Origin: Rothia nasimurium | GTDB taxonomy: Bacteria; Actinomycetota; Actinomycetes; Actinomycetales; Micrococcaceae | Reading direction: 5' to 3' | Assembly: GCF_928391935.1 (NCBI RefSeq) | Contig: NZ_CAKMTD010000004.1 | Span: 1 to 64,000, forward strand | Length of the DNA stretch: 64,000 bases | Shown here: one piece after another, positions 35,030 through 43,583 of the stretch | How positions within the stretch are numbered: the stretch's first letter is position 1 | How the letters are laid out: each line of letters starts with the position of its first letter | Notes under the pieces: model-generated | Told to the model about the DNA's origin: nothing | What the model saw: only the letters and a program-made list of their open reading frames with translations | Database searches by the model: none | Made by a program: the position numbers and the translations under genes

Positions 35030-35686
35030 TTAGTTCACTACCTTGGCAGCCAGGACTTTCCAGGAGCCGTCAGTATATTTCAGGCGCAGATCAATTCCTT
35101 TATAGATGGAATCGGAATTGTCGTATGCTCTTGCTTCATTATTGACCCAGAGTACAGTGTTTTCGACTTCGAAGTTCGACCCTATCGAGTACTCGCTGTT
35201 GCCGTGTGAGATGAGTAGGTCCTTGTTGTAGTGGATGGTTCGGTTTCCTCCGATGACCCATCCGCCTGATTCATAAATTGTGTGCAGGGAGTCATAGTAT
35301 TTTTGCTCTTGTTCAAAGGAGTCATCGACCAGGTTGCGAATGCTTGATACGTCACCGGTTTGGTTGGCGTAGTTTCGCATGTCGTTCCAGTAGGTGATGA
35401 ATAGGAGCATAGCTTCGGTGCTTTCGATATTCATGTCTTCTGGCGCGACTGGTTTGGGGACGTTTTGGGCTGGGCCGTGTTCGTCTGCTGCCCGGTATTC
35501 GCCTTCGGGGGCTTCGGCGTCGTCTGAGTGGGCCTGGCTGGGTGAGGTGCTGGCTTGAGCCGGGGCTGTGGGGCTGGTTGTTGCGATGTTGCTTGTGGCT
35601 GGTTGTGCGGAGCTGCAGCCAGTGATGAGGAGGGGAACAATCGCTAGGGTGGCGACGAGGGCGGTGTGGGGTTTGGGGGTGTTCAT
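35030..35686 (-). CDS. Putative secreted lipoprotein, DUF6318-like
   Basis: This 218-aa protein has a signal peptide ending in the lipobox ITGCSS near residue 24, a Thr/Ser/Ala/Pro-rich linker to about residue 85, then a globular domain (LLFITYWNDMRNYANQTGDVSSIRNLVDDSF ... GSWKVLAAKVVN). The pattern YW...NYA..TGD recalls the DUF6318 lipoproteins of Arthrobacter relatives, and the fold may be NTF2-like. The resemblance is from memory of the pattern only. It probably sits on the outer face of the membrane; the role is unknown. Confidence 0.6.
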   Translation of the reverse strand: MNTPKPHTALVATLAIVPLLITGCSSAQPATSNIATTSPTAPAQASTSPSQAHSDDAEAPEGEYRAADEHGPAQNVPKPVAPEDMNIESTEAMLLFITYWNDMRNYANQTGDVSSIRNLVDDSFEQEQKYYDSLHTIYESGGWVIGGNRTIHYNKDLLISHGNSEYSIGSNFEVENTVLWVNNEARAYDNSDSIYKGIDLRLKYTDGSWKVLAAKVVN

Positions 35687-35963
35687 AGGGTTGGGTGCCC
35701 TTTCCTGTGACGTCTTTGTTCAGGGGTTTGTTAGGCCCGCTGGTAGCTGCAGCGTGTGGGGTGCGCCTGTGGCTTGGGCCTTTAGTCTTTAGTTTTATCG
35801 GGCGGGAGCAGGGCATGCAAGCAAGCGGCGTTTTATATCTGGGCGTTACGGGCAGGCGGGCTGGGGCGTCTACAGGTCGGTAGGCGGGGTGAAGTGCGTA
35901 CTTTCTGAAAGACTGCCTTGGTTGAAATCTGTGAGATGTGCTGCAGACGTCCTAGCTTTTAGC

Positions 35964-35969
35964 TATGCT
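35964..35969 (+). promoter_or_regulatory. Leaderless -10 of the HNH gene
   Basis: TATGCT lies 6 nt before the ATG at 35976. The same hexamer precedes the helicase gene at 37489, suggesting matched expression. Confidence 0.5.
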
Positions 35970-35975
35970 GCATGT

Positions 35976-37025
35976 ATGGCGACTACATCGACGTTTAGCT
36001 TTAAGCCAGATATTGTTTATCCCAGCCTGACTATCCCTGTTGACTATGAGAAACGCAAGGTCTGGCTCTTCCGTGCCCTACCAGATGAAGATAATCGGAG
36101 GGCCTCTTCTGGTTTGGTGTATGACGACGAGCTGGAGTCGCACTATTCGTTTACTAATCGGGTGATTAACCATAAGCGGGTGAAGCCCGGTGACCTGGTT
36201 CTGCTGCGTGATAACCAGGTCTTGTTGGGGGCGGCTGTTGTGGAGAGTCTGAATATCAGGCCTTATGTTCATGAGAAATTGTGTTGTCCCCGGTGCGGTA
36301 GCAGTAAGCTGACTCTCCGCAAGAGACAGCAGGATTGGCGTTGTGATGGCCCGTGCTTGAAGCGGGATGGGCTTGATCCTGATGTGAGGTCTTCGGCTAA
36401 TCCGGTTGTTCAGCATGAAGAAGGGATGTCGTATACCGCTGAGTTTGGTGATACCTGGTCAGATTTGGCTGGGGCTTTGGTTGCGTCTGAAATGCCTATG
36501 CTTTCTGATAAGTGGAATAGGCAGAACAGTATTGTTGAGTTGAACCCGGTGAAAGTGTTGCGGTTTTTTGATTCTTTGCGGTTTTCCTTGCGGAGTCAGG
36601 TCAGTGTTGTGGAGGGGGCTGCGTCGCAAGCTGTGCAGGGTGGTTTTGTTGAGCGGACGGTGAGGGCTCGGCGGGGTCAAACTCAGTTCCGTGCCCAGCT
36701 CGTCCAGAAGTTTGGTGCTCGGTGTGCTTTTACTGGCCCCTGCTATTTGGCGGCTTTGGACGCGGCGCATTTGTATTCGTATGCTGACGTGGGGGAGCAC
36801 AAGGACGGCGGTGGTTTGCTGATGCGGAGTGACGTGCACCGTTTGTATGACAAGGGGCTGATGGCTGTGACGCCGAAGAACCGGGTGGCCCTGCATGAGG
36901 ATTTGTTGAAGAGCCAGTATGCCAAACTTCAGGATCAGGTTTTGCAGGTTCCTGTGGGGCGGGAAGAGAAAATGCTCCTCGCAAAGCATTACGAGAAGCA
37001 TTCAGCTCATTTAGTGGTTGGTTAG
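35976..37025 (+). CDS. HNH endonuclease with zinc ribbon, candidate restriction enzyme
   Basis: This 349-aa protein has three parts. Residues 1-95 include KPGDLVLLRDNQVLLGAAVVESL, which recalls PUA/EVE-type reader folds (inference). A zinc ribbon CPRCG...CDGPC lies at about 103-127. The HNH nuclease lies at about 245-315: GARCAFTG, LDAAHLYSYAD and GGGLLMRSDVHRLYDKGLMAVTP, with catalytic His in AAHL and VHRL. Modification-dependent (type IV) restriction enzymes share this layout. The start follows from the -10 six bases upstream; a GTG 87 nt earlier is rejected. Base composition is clearly less GC-rich than the core. Confidence 0.75.
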   Translation: MATTSTFSFKPDIVYPSLTIPVDYEKRKVWLFRALPDEDNRRASSGLVYDDELESHYSFTNRVINHKRVKPGDLVLLRDNQVLLGAAVVESLNIRPYVHEKLCCPRCGSSKLTLRKRQQDWRCDGPCLKRDGLDPDVRSSANPVVQHEEGMSYTAEFGDTWSDLAGALVASEMPMLSDKWNRQNSIVELNPVKVLRFFDSLRFSLRSQVSVVEGAASQAVQGGFVERTVRARRGQTQFRAQLVQKFGARCAFTGPCYLAALDAAHLYSYADVGEHKDGGGLLMRSDVHRLYDKGLMAVTPKNRVALHEDLLKSQYAKLQDQVLQVPVGREEKMLLAKHYEKHSAHLVVG

Positions 37026-37080
37026 AACTAGAAAAGATCGATAGTCTCATACACATAGACCCCCAATATCAGAAGAGGCT

Positions 37081-37416
37081 ATGGAGATGGGTGAAAAATT
37101 AGGTAGCTTTCAAGGGACTGAACCAGGCCCCCTCTATCCGCTTAATATGTCTCGGGTCCTGTATGCACTTCAGCCATCTAATACCTGCAAAGTGCATACA
37201 GACCTCACCCTCTGTGGCGACCGGTTTGCTGAAGATTACAGGATAGATACCCAGACCGGTCAATGCATGAACGCCGGTTGGATATTTCTTGATAGCTACT
37301 ACTACATTGCCAGCCAGGACCGGGCGGAAGTTCTTTGTCACCAACTCTGGGGGATGGGGCTTGAAGAAAAATACGATGATTCTTGTGACGATGTGTATTA
37401 CACGGAGTGGGAGTAG
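37081..37416 (+). CDS. Small hypothetical protein between HNH and helicase genes
   Basis: I do not recognise this 111-aa protein. It has a polar N-terminus, four Cys (CKVHTDLTLCGDR, GQCMNAG, VLCHQ, DSCDDVYY) and an acidic, Tyr-rich tail ending YYTEWE. No signal peptide or membrane segment is seen. It lies 55 nt after the HNH gene and 72 nt before the helicase start, in the same direction, so it may belong to the same cluster, for example as an accessory or immunity factor. An internal ATG at 37087 is an alternative start. Confidence 0.5.
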   Translation: MEMGEKLGSFQGTEPGPLYPLNMSRVLYALQPSNTCKVHTDLTLCGDRFAEDYRIDTQTGQCMNAGWIFLDSYYYIASQDRAEVLCHQLWGMGLEEKYDDSCDDVYYTEWE

Positions 37417-37474
37417 AAAAGCGCTCTTGCTAAATTTCTGCGAAGGGTAGTGCAGATTTTGAGGTAAATGGGCA

Positions 37475-37480
37475 TATGCT
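37475..37480 (+). promoter_or_regulatory. Leaderless -10 of the helicase gene
   Basis: TATGCT lies 8 nt before the ATG at 37489. It argues against an in-frame ATG 21 nt upstream, which lies before the hexamer. Confidence 0.45.
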
Positions 37481-37488
37481 TTCAATTT

Positions 37489-40400
37489 ATGAGCAATGTT
37501 CAGCGCTTGCCCCTTGGGCTATATGAAACCCTCAAAACTCGTAAGACTCAGGCCACTCCTATCCCCGATGGTGCTGTATGGGAAGAAATTGAGCTTGCGC
37601 CCGATGACGCGGAACATATCCCCTCGCTCACCCGTTATCTTGCCCAGCAGGTAGCGGCCCGTCTAGAAGAGGTTAAGCCCAAAGAGCGTATTGCCCTGGT
37701 CAATAAGTTGCTGGACAAACTTCAGGACGATTTAGGGCAGGACGCTGTTGCGTCACCAGATGGGGAGAAAAGTCAGGGAAATCTTGTCCAGCTTATTGAG
37801 GTTAAACCTAAAGACCAGAAAAAGGCGACCTCCCGCCCCTCAACGCCCCTGTCTGGGGTCGCTCTGCTTACTAACAACCCCAAAGAACCCCAGCTTGGTG
37901 CAGAGATTAAGAAAGAAATTGAAAGTGCAGACCGGGTTGATCTTTTGTGCTCATTTCTGAAATTGACCGGTGTCAATGTGCTGGCGCCACAACTTGAAAT
38001 TCTTAAGCAGCGGGGAGTTCCTTTCCGAGTCATTACTACCACGTATATGGGAGCGACGGACCGCAAAGCCGTCGATAAGCTCGTCAAGGAATACGGGGCT
38101 GAGGTCAAAATCAGTTATGAAAAGAACTCCACCCGCCTACACGCTAAGGCCTGGCTCTTCCACCGAAATACTGGCTTCTCCACCGGGTACGTCGGAAGTT
38201 CAAACCTGTCTCATGCTGCCCTAACCGATGGCCTTGAATGGAACGTCCGCGTATCTAACAGCGTTACTCCCGGTATATTGGGGCAATTCACCGCCGCTTT
38301 TGAGAGTTATTGGGAGTCGCCTCAATTTGAGGCCTACACTGCCTCTGATACTGACCAAGCTAAATTGGATGTCTCCTTATCTCAAGCCACTATAGGGACG
38401 GGGGCCCGAGCTCGCCCAAATACAGCTATTAATTTCTCCTATGTAGATGTTCGCCCCTACCCTCATCAGACAAAAATGCTTGACGAGCTTCATACTGAAC
38501 GTCAGAAAGGGCACCACCGAAACCTTGCAGTGGCTGCTACAGGCACAGGTAAGACCATCTTTTCGGCACTTGACTACAAGCGACTGTGCGATGAAGCCGG
38601 CAAACGGTTGCGGCTACTTTTTGTCGCTCATCAAGCAGAAATTTTGAGCCAATCACAGAGCACATTTGCCACTGTCATGCGGGATCCTAGCTTCGGTGAG
38701 CAGTACTTCGGTGGAGTAGCCCCTGAGAAAAATGAACAGGTTTTTGCCACTGTTCAAACTCTGGCAGGAAGTGGCTTGGAGCGCTTCTCACCTGATCATT
38801 TCGATGTCGTGATTATTGATGAGTTCCACCATGCCTCTGCTCCTACCTACCGTAAAGTTCTTGACTATTTCAGGCCGAAAGAGCTACTTGGCCTGACTGC
38901 TACTCCGGAACGTACTGACGGTAAGGACGTTGCCGCTGAGTATTTTGATGGACGCATCGCCACTGAACTTCGCCTCTGGGATGCTCTTGAAGCAGACCTC
39001 CTCGTGCCTTTCCACTATTACGGCATTGATGACGGTACAGACCTCACCGGCCTCACCTTCGAACGGGGTAAGTACCGAGACTCTGAGCTTTCCCGCTACT
39101 ATCTCGCTCACAAAAGCCGTGTAGCACTTGTGCTTGAGCAGATTCAGCAGAAGATTGCTCACCCGGCGGGTATGCGAGCTATTGGTTTTTGCGTTGATAC
39201 AGCTCATGCTCAATATATGGCTGAGGAGTTTACCCGTGCTGGATTGCCAGCCACCTATCTCTTGGGCACCGATACCGCCGAACGCCGTCGAGAGGTCATT
39301 GCCCAACTCAAAGACTCTCGTAACGACCTCACCACTGTATTTACCGTAAACCTTTTCAACGAGGGTGTAGATATCCCAGAAGTCGATACGCTACTCATGC
39401 TCCGGCCTACTCAGTCCCCTACGCTTTTCCAGCAACAGCTAGGACGTGGTTTGCGTAGGTCACCAGATAAGGCGGTTGCTGTCGTTCTTGATTTCGTTGG
39501 GAATCAGGCCAAGGGATTTAGATTTGACCTGAAGATTCGTGCTCTCGCCCGTTCTATTGTTAAGCCCTCTGATATAGAGAATCTCAGCCTACCGCCTGGG
39601 TGCAGTATTCAGCTTGGCAAGAAGACTCAAGAACAGGTCATAGCCAGCATCGAATCAGCGCTCAGACCACACATTGAGGTGCTAGTGGGGCATGTGAAAG
39701 TCTTTTTTGCCAACCTAGAACATCAGGAAACCTTGAGCTACCCTCATGAGGCCTTTGGCGATTTTCTAGATCATCTCGGCCTGACTCCAGAGCACATCTA
39801 TGGGCGGAAATACATAAACGGTAAGCCCCTTACATTTACAGCTCTACTCGAAAAAGCCGGGGTGATACCCAGCCAGCCAGAGCTACACGCTAAGGGGAAC
39901 ATGACAGCTCATATAGCCCACCGAATTAAGGCGTTATCCCATGTGAACGATGAAGAACGAGCTAAAGAATATAGCCGCTTATTGACAGAGGACCTTTCTG
40001 AATCTGACCTGACTCTGCGAGAAAAACGGTATGCCTGGATGTTGCTATTTTCTTTCTGGAATAAGGGAAAATTCAGCACATCAGATGAAAAGTTCACTCT
40101 TGATCAAGGCCTTACAGAGTTACGCCGCCGCCCTCACCTTGTTCAAGAGCTCATAGCGCTTTGGAAGTACAGGGTGTCACAAGACCGGCATTTCCCTGCA
40201 GCCACTCCGACACTTGGAGCAGATGTTCCGCTAAAAACCCACGCCTACTATACGCGCGAGGAAATTTTTGCTGCCCTAGGGCACCATGAGTCAGAGAAAC
40301 AACTCGTTCCGGGTGGAACTGTACGAGGTGTTCTCCAAGTAAAACAGACCAACACCGTTGCTCTCATGGTGACCCGACAGAAGTCGGAAAAGTACTTCAC

Positions 40401-40701
40401 CCCAGAGACAATGCACCAGGACTACGCTGTTACCGAGACTGAGTTCGCCTGGGACTCTCAGCGAACTACAGACGAGAACGATCCGTTAGGGCAGTTCTAT
40501 CAGCACCACGCCCGCCAGGGGAGGACTCCTCTACTGTTTGTAAGGCATACCAAGACAGACGAAATAGGAACAACCCCCTATATGTTTGTAGGCCCGGTAA
40601 GTTACCGCTCCCACCACGGGTCTAAGCCTATGCACATTAAGTGGGAGCTTGAGCGTCCGCTCCCTGCTGAGCTCTTTGCCTTAGCCCGGTCTACGGCCTA
40701 G
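37489..40701 (+). CDS. PLD-nuclease/SF2 helicase fusion with DUF3427
   Basis: This 1070-aa protein begins with a 100-residue linker region, then a phospholipase-D-type nuclease half-site HAKAWLF...GSSN near residues 215-240. The SF2 helicase core follows: Walker A ATGTGKT near 350, Walker B IIDEFHH near 442, LTATPERTDGKD, and motif VI QQLGRGLRR near 650. The C-terminal part resembles DUF3427, ending in a region often seen with HNH enzymes. Such proteins occur in defence and restriction-like islands; they probably translocate DNA and cut it. Codon use is less GC-rich than in the core, like the HNH gene upstream. Confidence 0.82.
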   Translation: MSNVQRLPLGLYETLKTRKTQATPIPDGAVWEEIELAPDDAEHIPSLTRYLAQQVAARLEEVKPKERIALVNKLLDKLQDDLGQDAVASPDGEKSQGNLVQLIEVKPKDQKKATSRPSTPLSGVALLTNNPKEPQLGAEIKKEIESADRVDLLCSFLKLTGVNVLAPQLEILKQRGVPFRVITTTYMGATDRKAVDKLVKEYGAEVKISYEKNSTRLHAKAWLFHRNTGFSTGYVGSSNLSHAALTDGLEWNVRVSNSVTPGILGQFTAAFESYWESPQFEAYTASDTDQAKLDVSLSQATIGTGARARPNTAINFSYVDVRPYPHQTKMLDELHTERQKGHHRNLAVAATGTGKTIFSALDYKRLCDEAGKRLRLLFVAHQAEILSQSQSTFATVMRDPSFGEQYFGGVAPEKNEQVFATVQTLAGSGLERFSPDHFDVVIIDEFHHASAPTYRKVLDYFRPKELLGLTATPERTDGKDVAAEYFDGRIATELRLWDALEADLLVPFHYYGIDDGTDLTGLTFERGKYRDSELSRYYLAHKSRVALVLEQIQQKIAHPAGMRAIGFCVDTAHAQYMAEEFTRAGLPATYLLGTDTAERRREVIAQLKDSRNDLTTVFTVNLFNEGVDIPEVDTLLMLRPTQSPTLFQQQLGRGLRRSPDKAVAVVLDFVGNQAKGFRFDLKIRALARSIVKPSDIENLSLPPGCSIQLGKKTQEQVIASIESALRPHIEVLVGHVKVFFANLEHQETLSYPHEAFGDFLDHLGLTPEHIYGRKYINGKPLTFTALLEKAGVIPSQPELHAKGNMTAHIAHRIKALSHVNDEERAKEYSRLLTEDLSESDLTLREKRYAWMLLFSFWNKGKFSTSDEKFTLDQGLTELRRRPHLVQELIALWKYRVSQDRHFPAATPTLGADVPLKTHAYYTREEIFAALGHHESEKQLVPGGTVRGVLQVKQTNTVALMVTRQKSEKYFTPETMHQDYAVTETEFAWDSQRTTDENDPLGQFYQHHARQGRTPLLFVRHTKTDEIGTTPYMFVGPVSYRSHHGSKPMHIKWELERPLPAELFALARSTA

Positions 40702-40710
40702 GTCTGCCTC

Positions 40711-40789
40711 GCAAATGTTCCGGAAACCTTCAAATGTGTCGGCATTAACGAAACATTTGAAGGTTTCCGGAACATGTTCCGCTGGTGCC
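40711..40789. repeat. Palindromic tandem repeat, unit 1
   Basis: GCAAATGTTCCGGAAACCTT starts a left arm whose 23-nt core is perfectly complementary to the right arm ending GGTTTCCGGAACAT at 40775. GTTCCGCTGGTGCC follows and is also conserved in the other units. Confidence 0.85.
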
Positions 40790-40934
40790 GACGCCCACCC
40801 GTCCGCCCCAACGCCCGTCCTCGACGCCCCTCCTCGACGCCCCGCCCCGACGCCGTCGTCCGCACCCCAGCGCACCGCACCGGCACCCGCGCCCCGGCCC
40901 CGTCCACCCGCCCGACGCCGTCCTTACATGCCTC

Positions 40935-41013
40935 GCAAATGTTCCTCAAACCTTCAAATGTGCCGGCATTAACGGAACACTTGAAGGTTTCCGGAACATG
41001 TTCCGCTGGTGCC
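40935..41013. repeat. Palindromic tandem repeat, unit 2
   Basis: Same structure as unit 1, 224 bp downstream. The left arm reads TTCCTCAAACC, a two-base change that is not mirrored in the right arm, so this stem is slightly weaker. It contains GCCGGCATTAACGGAACAC as in unit 3. Confidence 0.85.
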
Positions 41014-41147
41014 ACTCGCCTCCGCCTGACGCCGACGCCCGCCCCCAGCCCCCGGGGGCCAGCCAGCCCCCGCCCGCACCTTCCGCCCGTTGCCGTCGAC
41101 CGCGCCCCGGCCCCGTCCACCCGCCCAACGCCGTCCTTACGCGCATC

Positions 41148-41226
41148 GCAAATGTTCTGGAAAACTTCAAATGTGCCGGCATTAACGGAACACTTGAAGG
41201 TTTCCGGAACATGTTCCACTGGTGCC
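41148..41226. repeat. Palindromic tandem repeat, unit 3
   Basis: Same structure, 213 bp after unit 2. The left arm has TTCTGGAAAAC, the right arm is unchanged, and the tail reads GTTCCACTGGTGCC. The right arms of all three units are better conserved than the left. Confidence 0.85.
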
Positions 41227-41296
41227 ACCCACCCACGCCGCCGCCTGTCCCCGCCCGCCCATCCGCCCCGCCCTGCGGCTGTCCTGCCGCACCCGC

Positions 41297-41302
41297 TAAA
41301 CT
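41297..41302 (+). promoter_or_regulatory. Leaderless -10 of pheA
   Basis: TAAACT lies exactly 7 nt before the ATG at 41310. The identical hexamer and spacing is found before the metal regulator gene at 48569. Confidence 0.6.
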
Positions 41303-41309
41303 AGAACCC

Positions 41310-42263
41310 ATGCGTTACACCTACCTCGGCCCGTCCGGAACCTTCACCGAAGCAGCCCTCCTCACCGTCCCCGGTGCCCCCGACGCCGAACGCATCCCCG
41401 CAACATCCGTCCCCGCAGCCCTCGACGCCCTGCGCGACGGCACCGCCGACGCCGCCATGGTCCCCATCGAAAACTCCGTCGAAGGTGGTGTGACCGCAAC
41501 CCTCGACGCCATCGCAGCCCTCGACGGGTCCCTCCGCATCGTCCGCGAAGTCTTAGTACCCATCACCTTCGTCCTCGTCGCCCGCCCCGGCACCACCCTG
41601 GCCGACATCAACACCATCTCCACCCACACCCACGCCTGGGCGCAGGTGCGATCCTGGGTAGCAGAGAACAAGCCGGGCGTCAACTACCTGCCCGGCTCAT
41701 CCACCGCAGGTGCCGCCCTCGGCCTACTCCACGATAACCCCGGCTACGAAGCCGCTATCTGCTCACCGGCTGTCGCCCAAGCCCACCCCGAGCTAGAAGT
41801 GCTGGCCCACAACATCGGCGATAACAAAAATGCCGTCACTCGCTTCGTCCTTGTTGCCCGCGACGCGACAATCCCCGCCCCCACCGGCGCGGACAAAACT
41901 ACCCTGGTCATCCCGCTGCCCCAGGACCGCCCCGGCGCCCTGCTCGACCTGCTCGAACAGTTCTCAACCCGGGGAATCAACCTCTCCCGCATTGAGTCCC
42001 GACCCACCGGCGAATTCCTCGGGGCCTACTTCTTCTCTATCGACATCGACGGCCATCTCTACGACGCCCGCGTGCGTGATGCCCTGCGCGGCATCCACCG
42101 GGTCTCACCCGGCGTGCTCTACCTGGGCTCCTACCCGCGAGCCGACAAGCGCCTGGCAGCGGTAGACCCCATGCACGATGAAGAGTCCTTCAACGCTGCC
42201 CGCGACTGGGTAGAAACCCTCTTCCCGGGCGGGCGACCCGAGGCGCTCAAGCACAATATCTAG
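41310..42263 (+). CDS. pheA: Prephenate dehydratase
   Basis: This 317-aa enzyme converts prephenate to phenylpyruvate for phenylalanine synthesis. It begins MRYTYLGPSGTFTEAALL. The catalytic region has VPIENSVEGGVTATLDAI (residues about 51-68) and ENKNAVTRFVLVAR-like DNKNAVTRF near 172-180. The C-terminal ACT domain has RPGALLDLLEQFSTRGINLSRIESRP, the phenylalanine-sensing part. The true start is fixed by the -10. Its stop overlaps the stop of the convergent kinase gene (CTAG). Confidence 0.93.
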   Translation: MRYTYLGPSGTFTEAALLTVPGAPDAERIPATSVPAALDALRDGTADAAMVPIENSVEGGVTATLDAIAALDGSLRIVREVLVPITFVLVARPGTTLADINTISTHTHAWAQVRSWVAENKPGVNYLPGSSTAGAALGLLHDNPGYEAAICSPAVAQAHPELEVLAHNIGDNKNAVTRFVLVARDATIPAPTGADKTTLVIPLPQDRPGALLDLLEQFSTRGINLSRIESRPTGEFLGAYFFSIDIDGHLYDARVRDALRGIHRVSPGVLYLGSYPRADKRLAAVDPMHDEESFNAARDWVETLFPGGRPEALKHNI

Positions 42264-43429
42264 AGCCGCAAGAGCCTCTGCCACCAGCGGCGCTGCTGCT
42301 CCACCAGCTCATCCTTCGCATCAATCAAATCCGACAGAGAACTAATCTGCATCTCAGGCGGGTATACCTTCACCAGCAAGGACGCCGGACGCACCCGCGC
42401 CCGCAGGCCCGTCACCTCACCGAGGACGTCCCCGTCCACCTCAACAGGAAGCCGCGAGTTCGGGAAATGCACCTGCACCTCAGAACCCACAAAATGCTCC
42501 ACCACAGGCCGGCGCACATTCGGTTTCCGCAGAATAAACTGCGCTGACATGCGAACCCAGCTCAGCAGGGTACGCGGAGTCAACACAATCACCTCAAGCT
42601 GCCCATCAGAGAGCTGGGTCTGCGACGCCAAATTCACCCCGCCCTGAATCTTGCCCGTATTAGCTACCAGAACCGTGCGAATCTTGCGACGCACCGGGCG
42701 GCCCCCATCAACCCGCATCACAGCCGCACGTCGGCGGGTGAACATGTACCGGGCACTTACGCCCACATAGGCCAGCCACCCAAACTTCGCCTTCAGGTCC
42801 TCGCTCGTGTCAGTCATGATTTGAGCATCAAAACCAGCGCCACCCATGACCACAAAATTCACCGGCCCCGGGTTTGCTGTGCCCTGGAGCTCCATGCTGA
42901 TGGTGTCAATCGCCTGAGTCTGACCGTGCAGGGCCACATTCACGCAGGCCTGCAGATCCCCCACGCTCATCTCAAGATTCCTCGCCAGCAGGTTGCCGGT
43001 GCCTAGGGGGATAACGCCTAGCGGAACCCCGGTGTCTGCCAGCCCGTCCGCAACCGCCCGCACCGTGCCGTCGCCGCCCACCGCTAATACGATCTCAGCG
43101 CCAGCCGCAACAGCCTGGGCGGCCATGCCTGTACCTGGGTCGTGGCGGGTTGTCTCGAACACCAGCGGACGCGGCCACTGCGCCAGGCCCAGTTCGGCGG
43201 TAATAATGCGCAAAGCAGCCTCAGCCCTGTCCTTGGTTGGATTAAAAATCACCGCCACCTGCTGGGGTTCACCCGCCTCAAGCATGCGGTGCAGGGGCCG
43301 GTAGGCCGGGAAAAGATCAGGACGCTGCCGCTGCCCCTGCTTCACTGCCACCCACACGCTGCACGCTGCAAGGGCAGACGTAGCTACAGATAAATACAAA
43401 ACCCTGCGAGAAACCATAAATCCAAGCAT
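42260..43429 (-). CDS. Diacylglycerol/sphingosine-kinase-family protein
   Basis: This 389-aa form starts MLGFMVSRRVLYLS with an N-terminal hydrophobic segment, then the catalytic domain: VAVIFNPTKDRA (phosphate loop), VGGDGTVRAVADGLA and IPLGTGNLLARNL (signature of the lipid kinase family), and the C-terminal GDVLGE. Members phosphorylate diacylglycerol or a related lipid at the membrane. The open frame runs 465 nt further up, antisense to serS, but that part is a shadow. It ends in a 4-bp overlap with pheA. Confidence 0.87.
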   Translation of the reverse strand: MLGFMVSRRVLYLSVATSALAACSVWVAVKQGQRQRPDLFPAYRPLHRMLEAGEPQQVAVIFNPTKDRAEAALRIITAELGLAQWPRPLVFETTRHDPGTGMAAQAVAAGAEIVLAVGGDGTVRAVADGLADTGVPLGVIPLGTGNLLARNLEMSVGDLQACVNVALHGQTQAIDTISMELQGTANPGPVNFVVMGGAGFDAQIMTDTSEDLKAKFGWLAYVGVSARYMFTRRRAAVMRVDGGRPVRRKIRTVLVANTGKIQGGVNLASQTQLSDGQLEVIVLTPRTLLSWVRMSAQFILRKPNVRRPVVEHFVGSEVQVHFPNSRLPVEVDGDVLGEVTGLRARVRPASLLVKVYPPEMQISSLSDLIDAKDELVEQQRRWWQRLLRL

Positions 43430-43570
43430 ACTGAATAGGTAGGGTAAGACACACTCGGTTCTACCGGGCCGACCCGACACGGCAGCAGAAGTGCCCCTCA
43501 CCCGTACCGGCCAGGACGTCCCCGCCCCGCTTTCAAGCCCCGAGGCCGGGAATCCCGGGGCAATATACGG

Positions 43571-43576
43571 TAAATT
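43571..43576 (+). promoter_or_regulatory. Leaderless-type -10 of serS
   Basis: TAAATT lies 7 nt before the ATG at 43584. AGAGG lies between the two, so a short leader with a ribosome site is the alternative. Confidence 0.4.
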
Positions 43577-43583
43577 TAGAGGC

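Larger units (their letters stand above)
40702..41309. other. Repeat region between helicase gene and pheA
   Basis: Three tandem units of about 213-224 bp fill this region, each holding a palindrome of about 65-80 bp and a cytosine-rich spacer. Although one frame stays open through it into pheA, no start or conservation supports a coding role. The spacers also share CGCGCCCCGGCCCCGTCCAC before units 2 and 3. Confidence 0.7.

Noticed and set aside
34919..35209. Plus-strand ORF of 96 codons
   Set aside because: It overlaps the lipoprotein gene antisense, lacks a ribosome site or a -10, and its sequence resembles nothing.
40711..41226. CRISPR array
   Set aside because: Only three repeats, each a palindrome of about 75 bp, with spacers of about 140 bp that are themselves partly alike, and no cas genes in the window.
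40785..42263. A long frame through the palindromic repeats fused to prephenate dehydratase
   Set aside because: The repeats are palindromic non-coding-like sequence, the frame is open only because of the C-rich composition, and the -10 exactly before 41310 fixes the real start.
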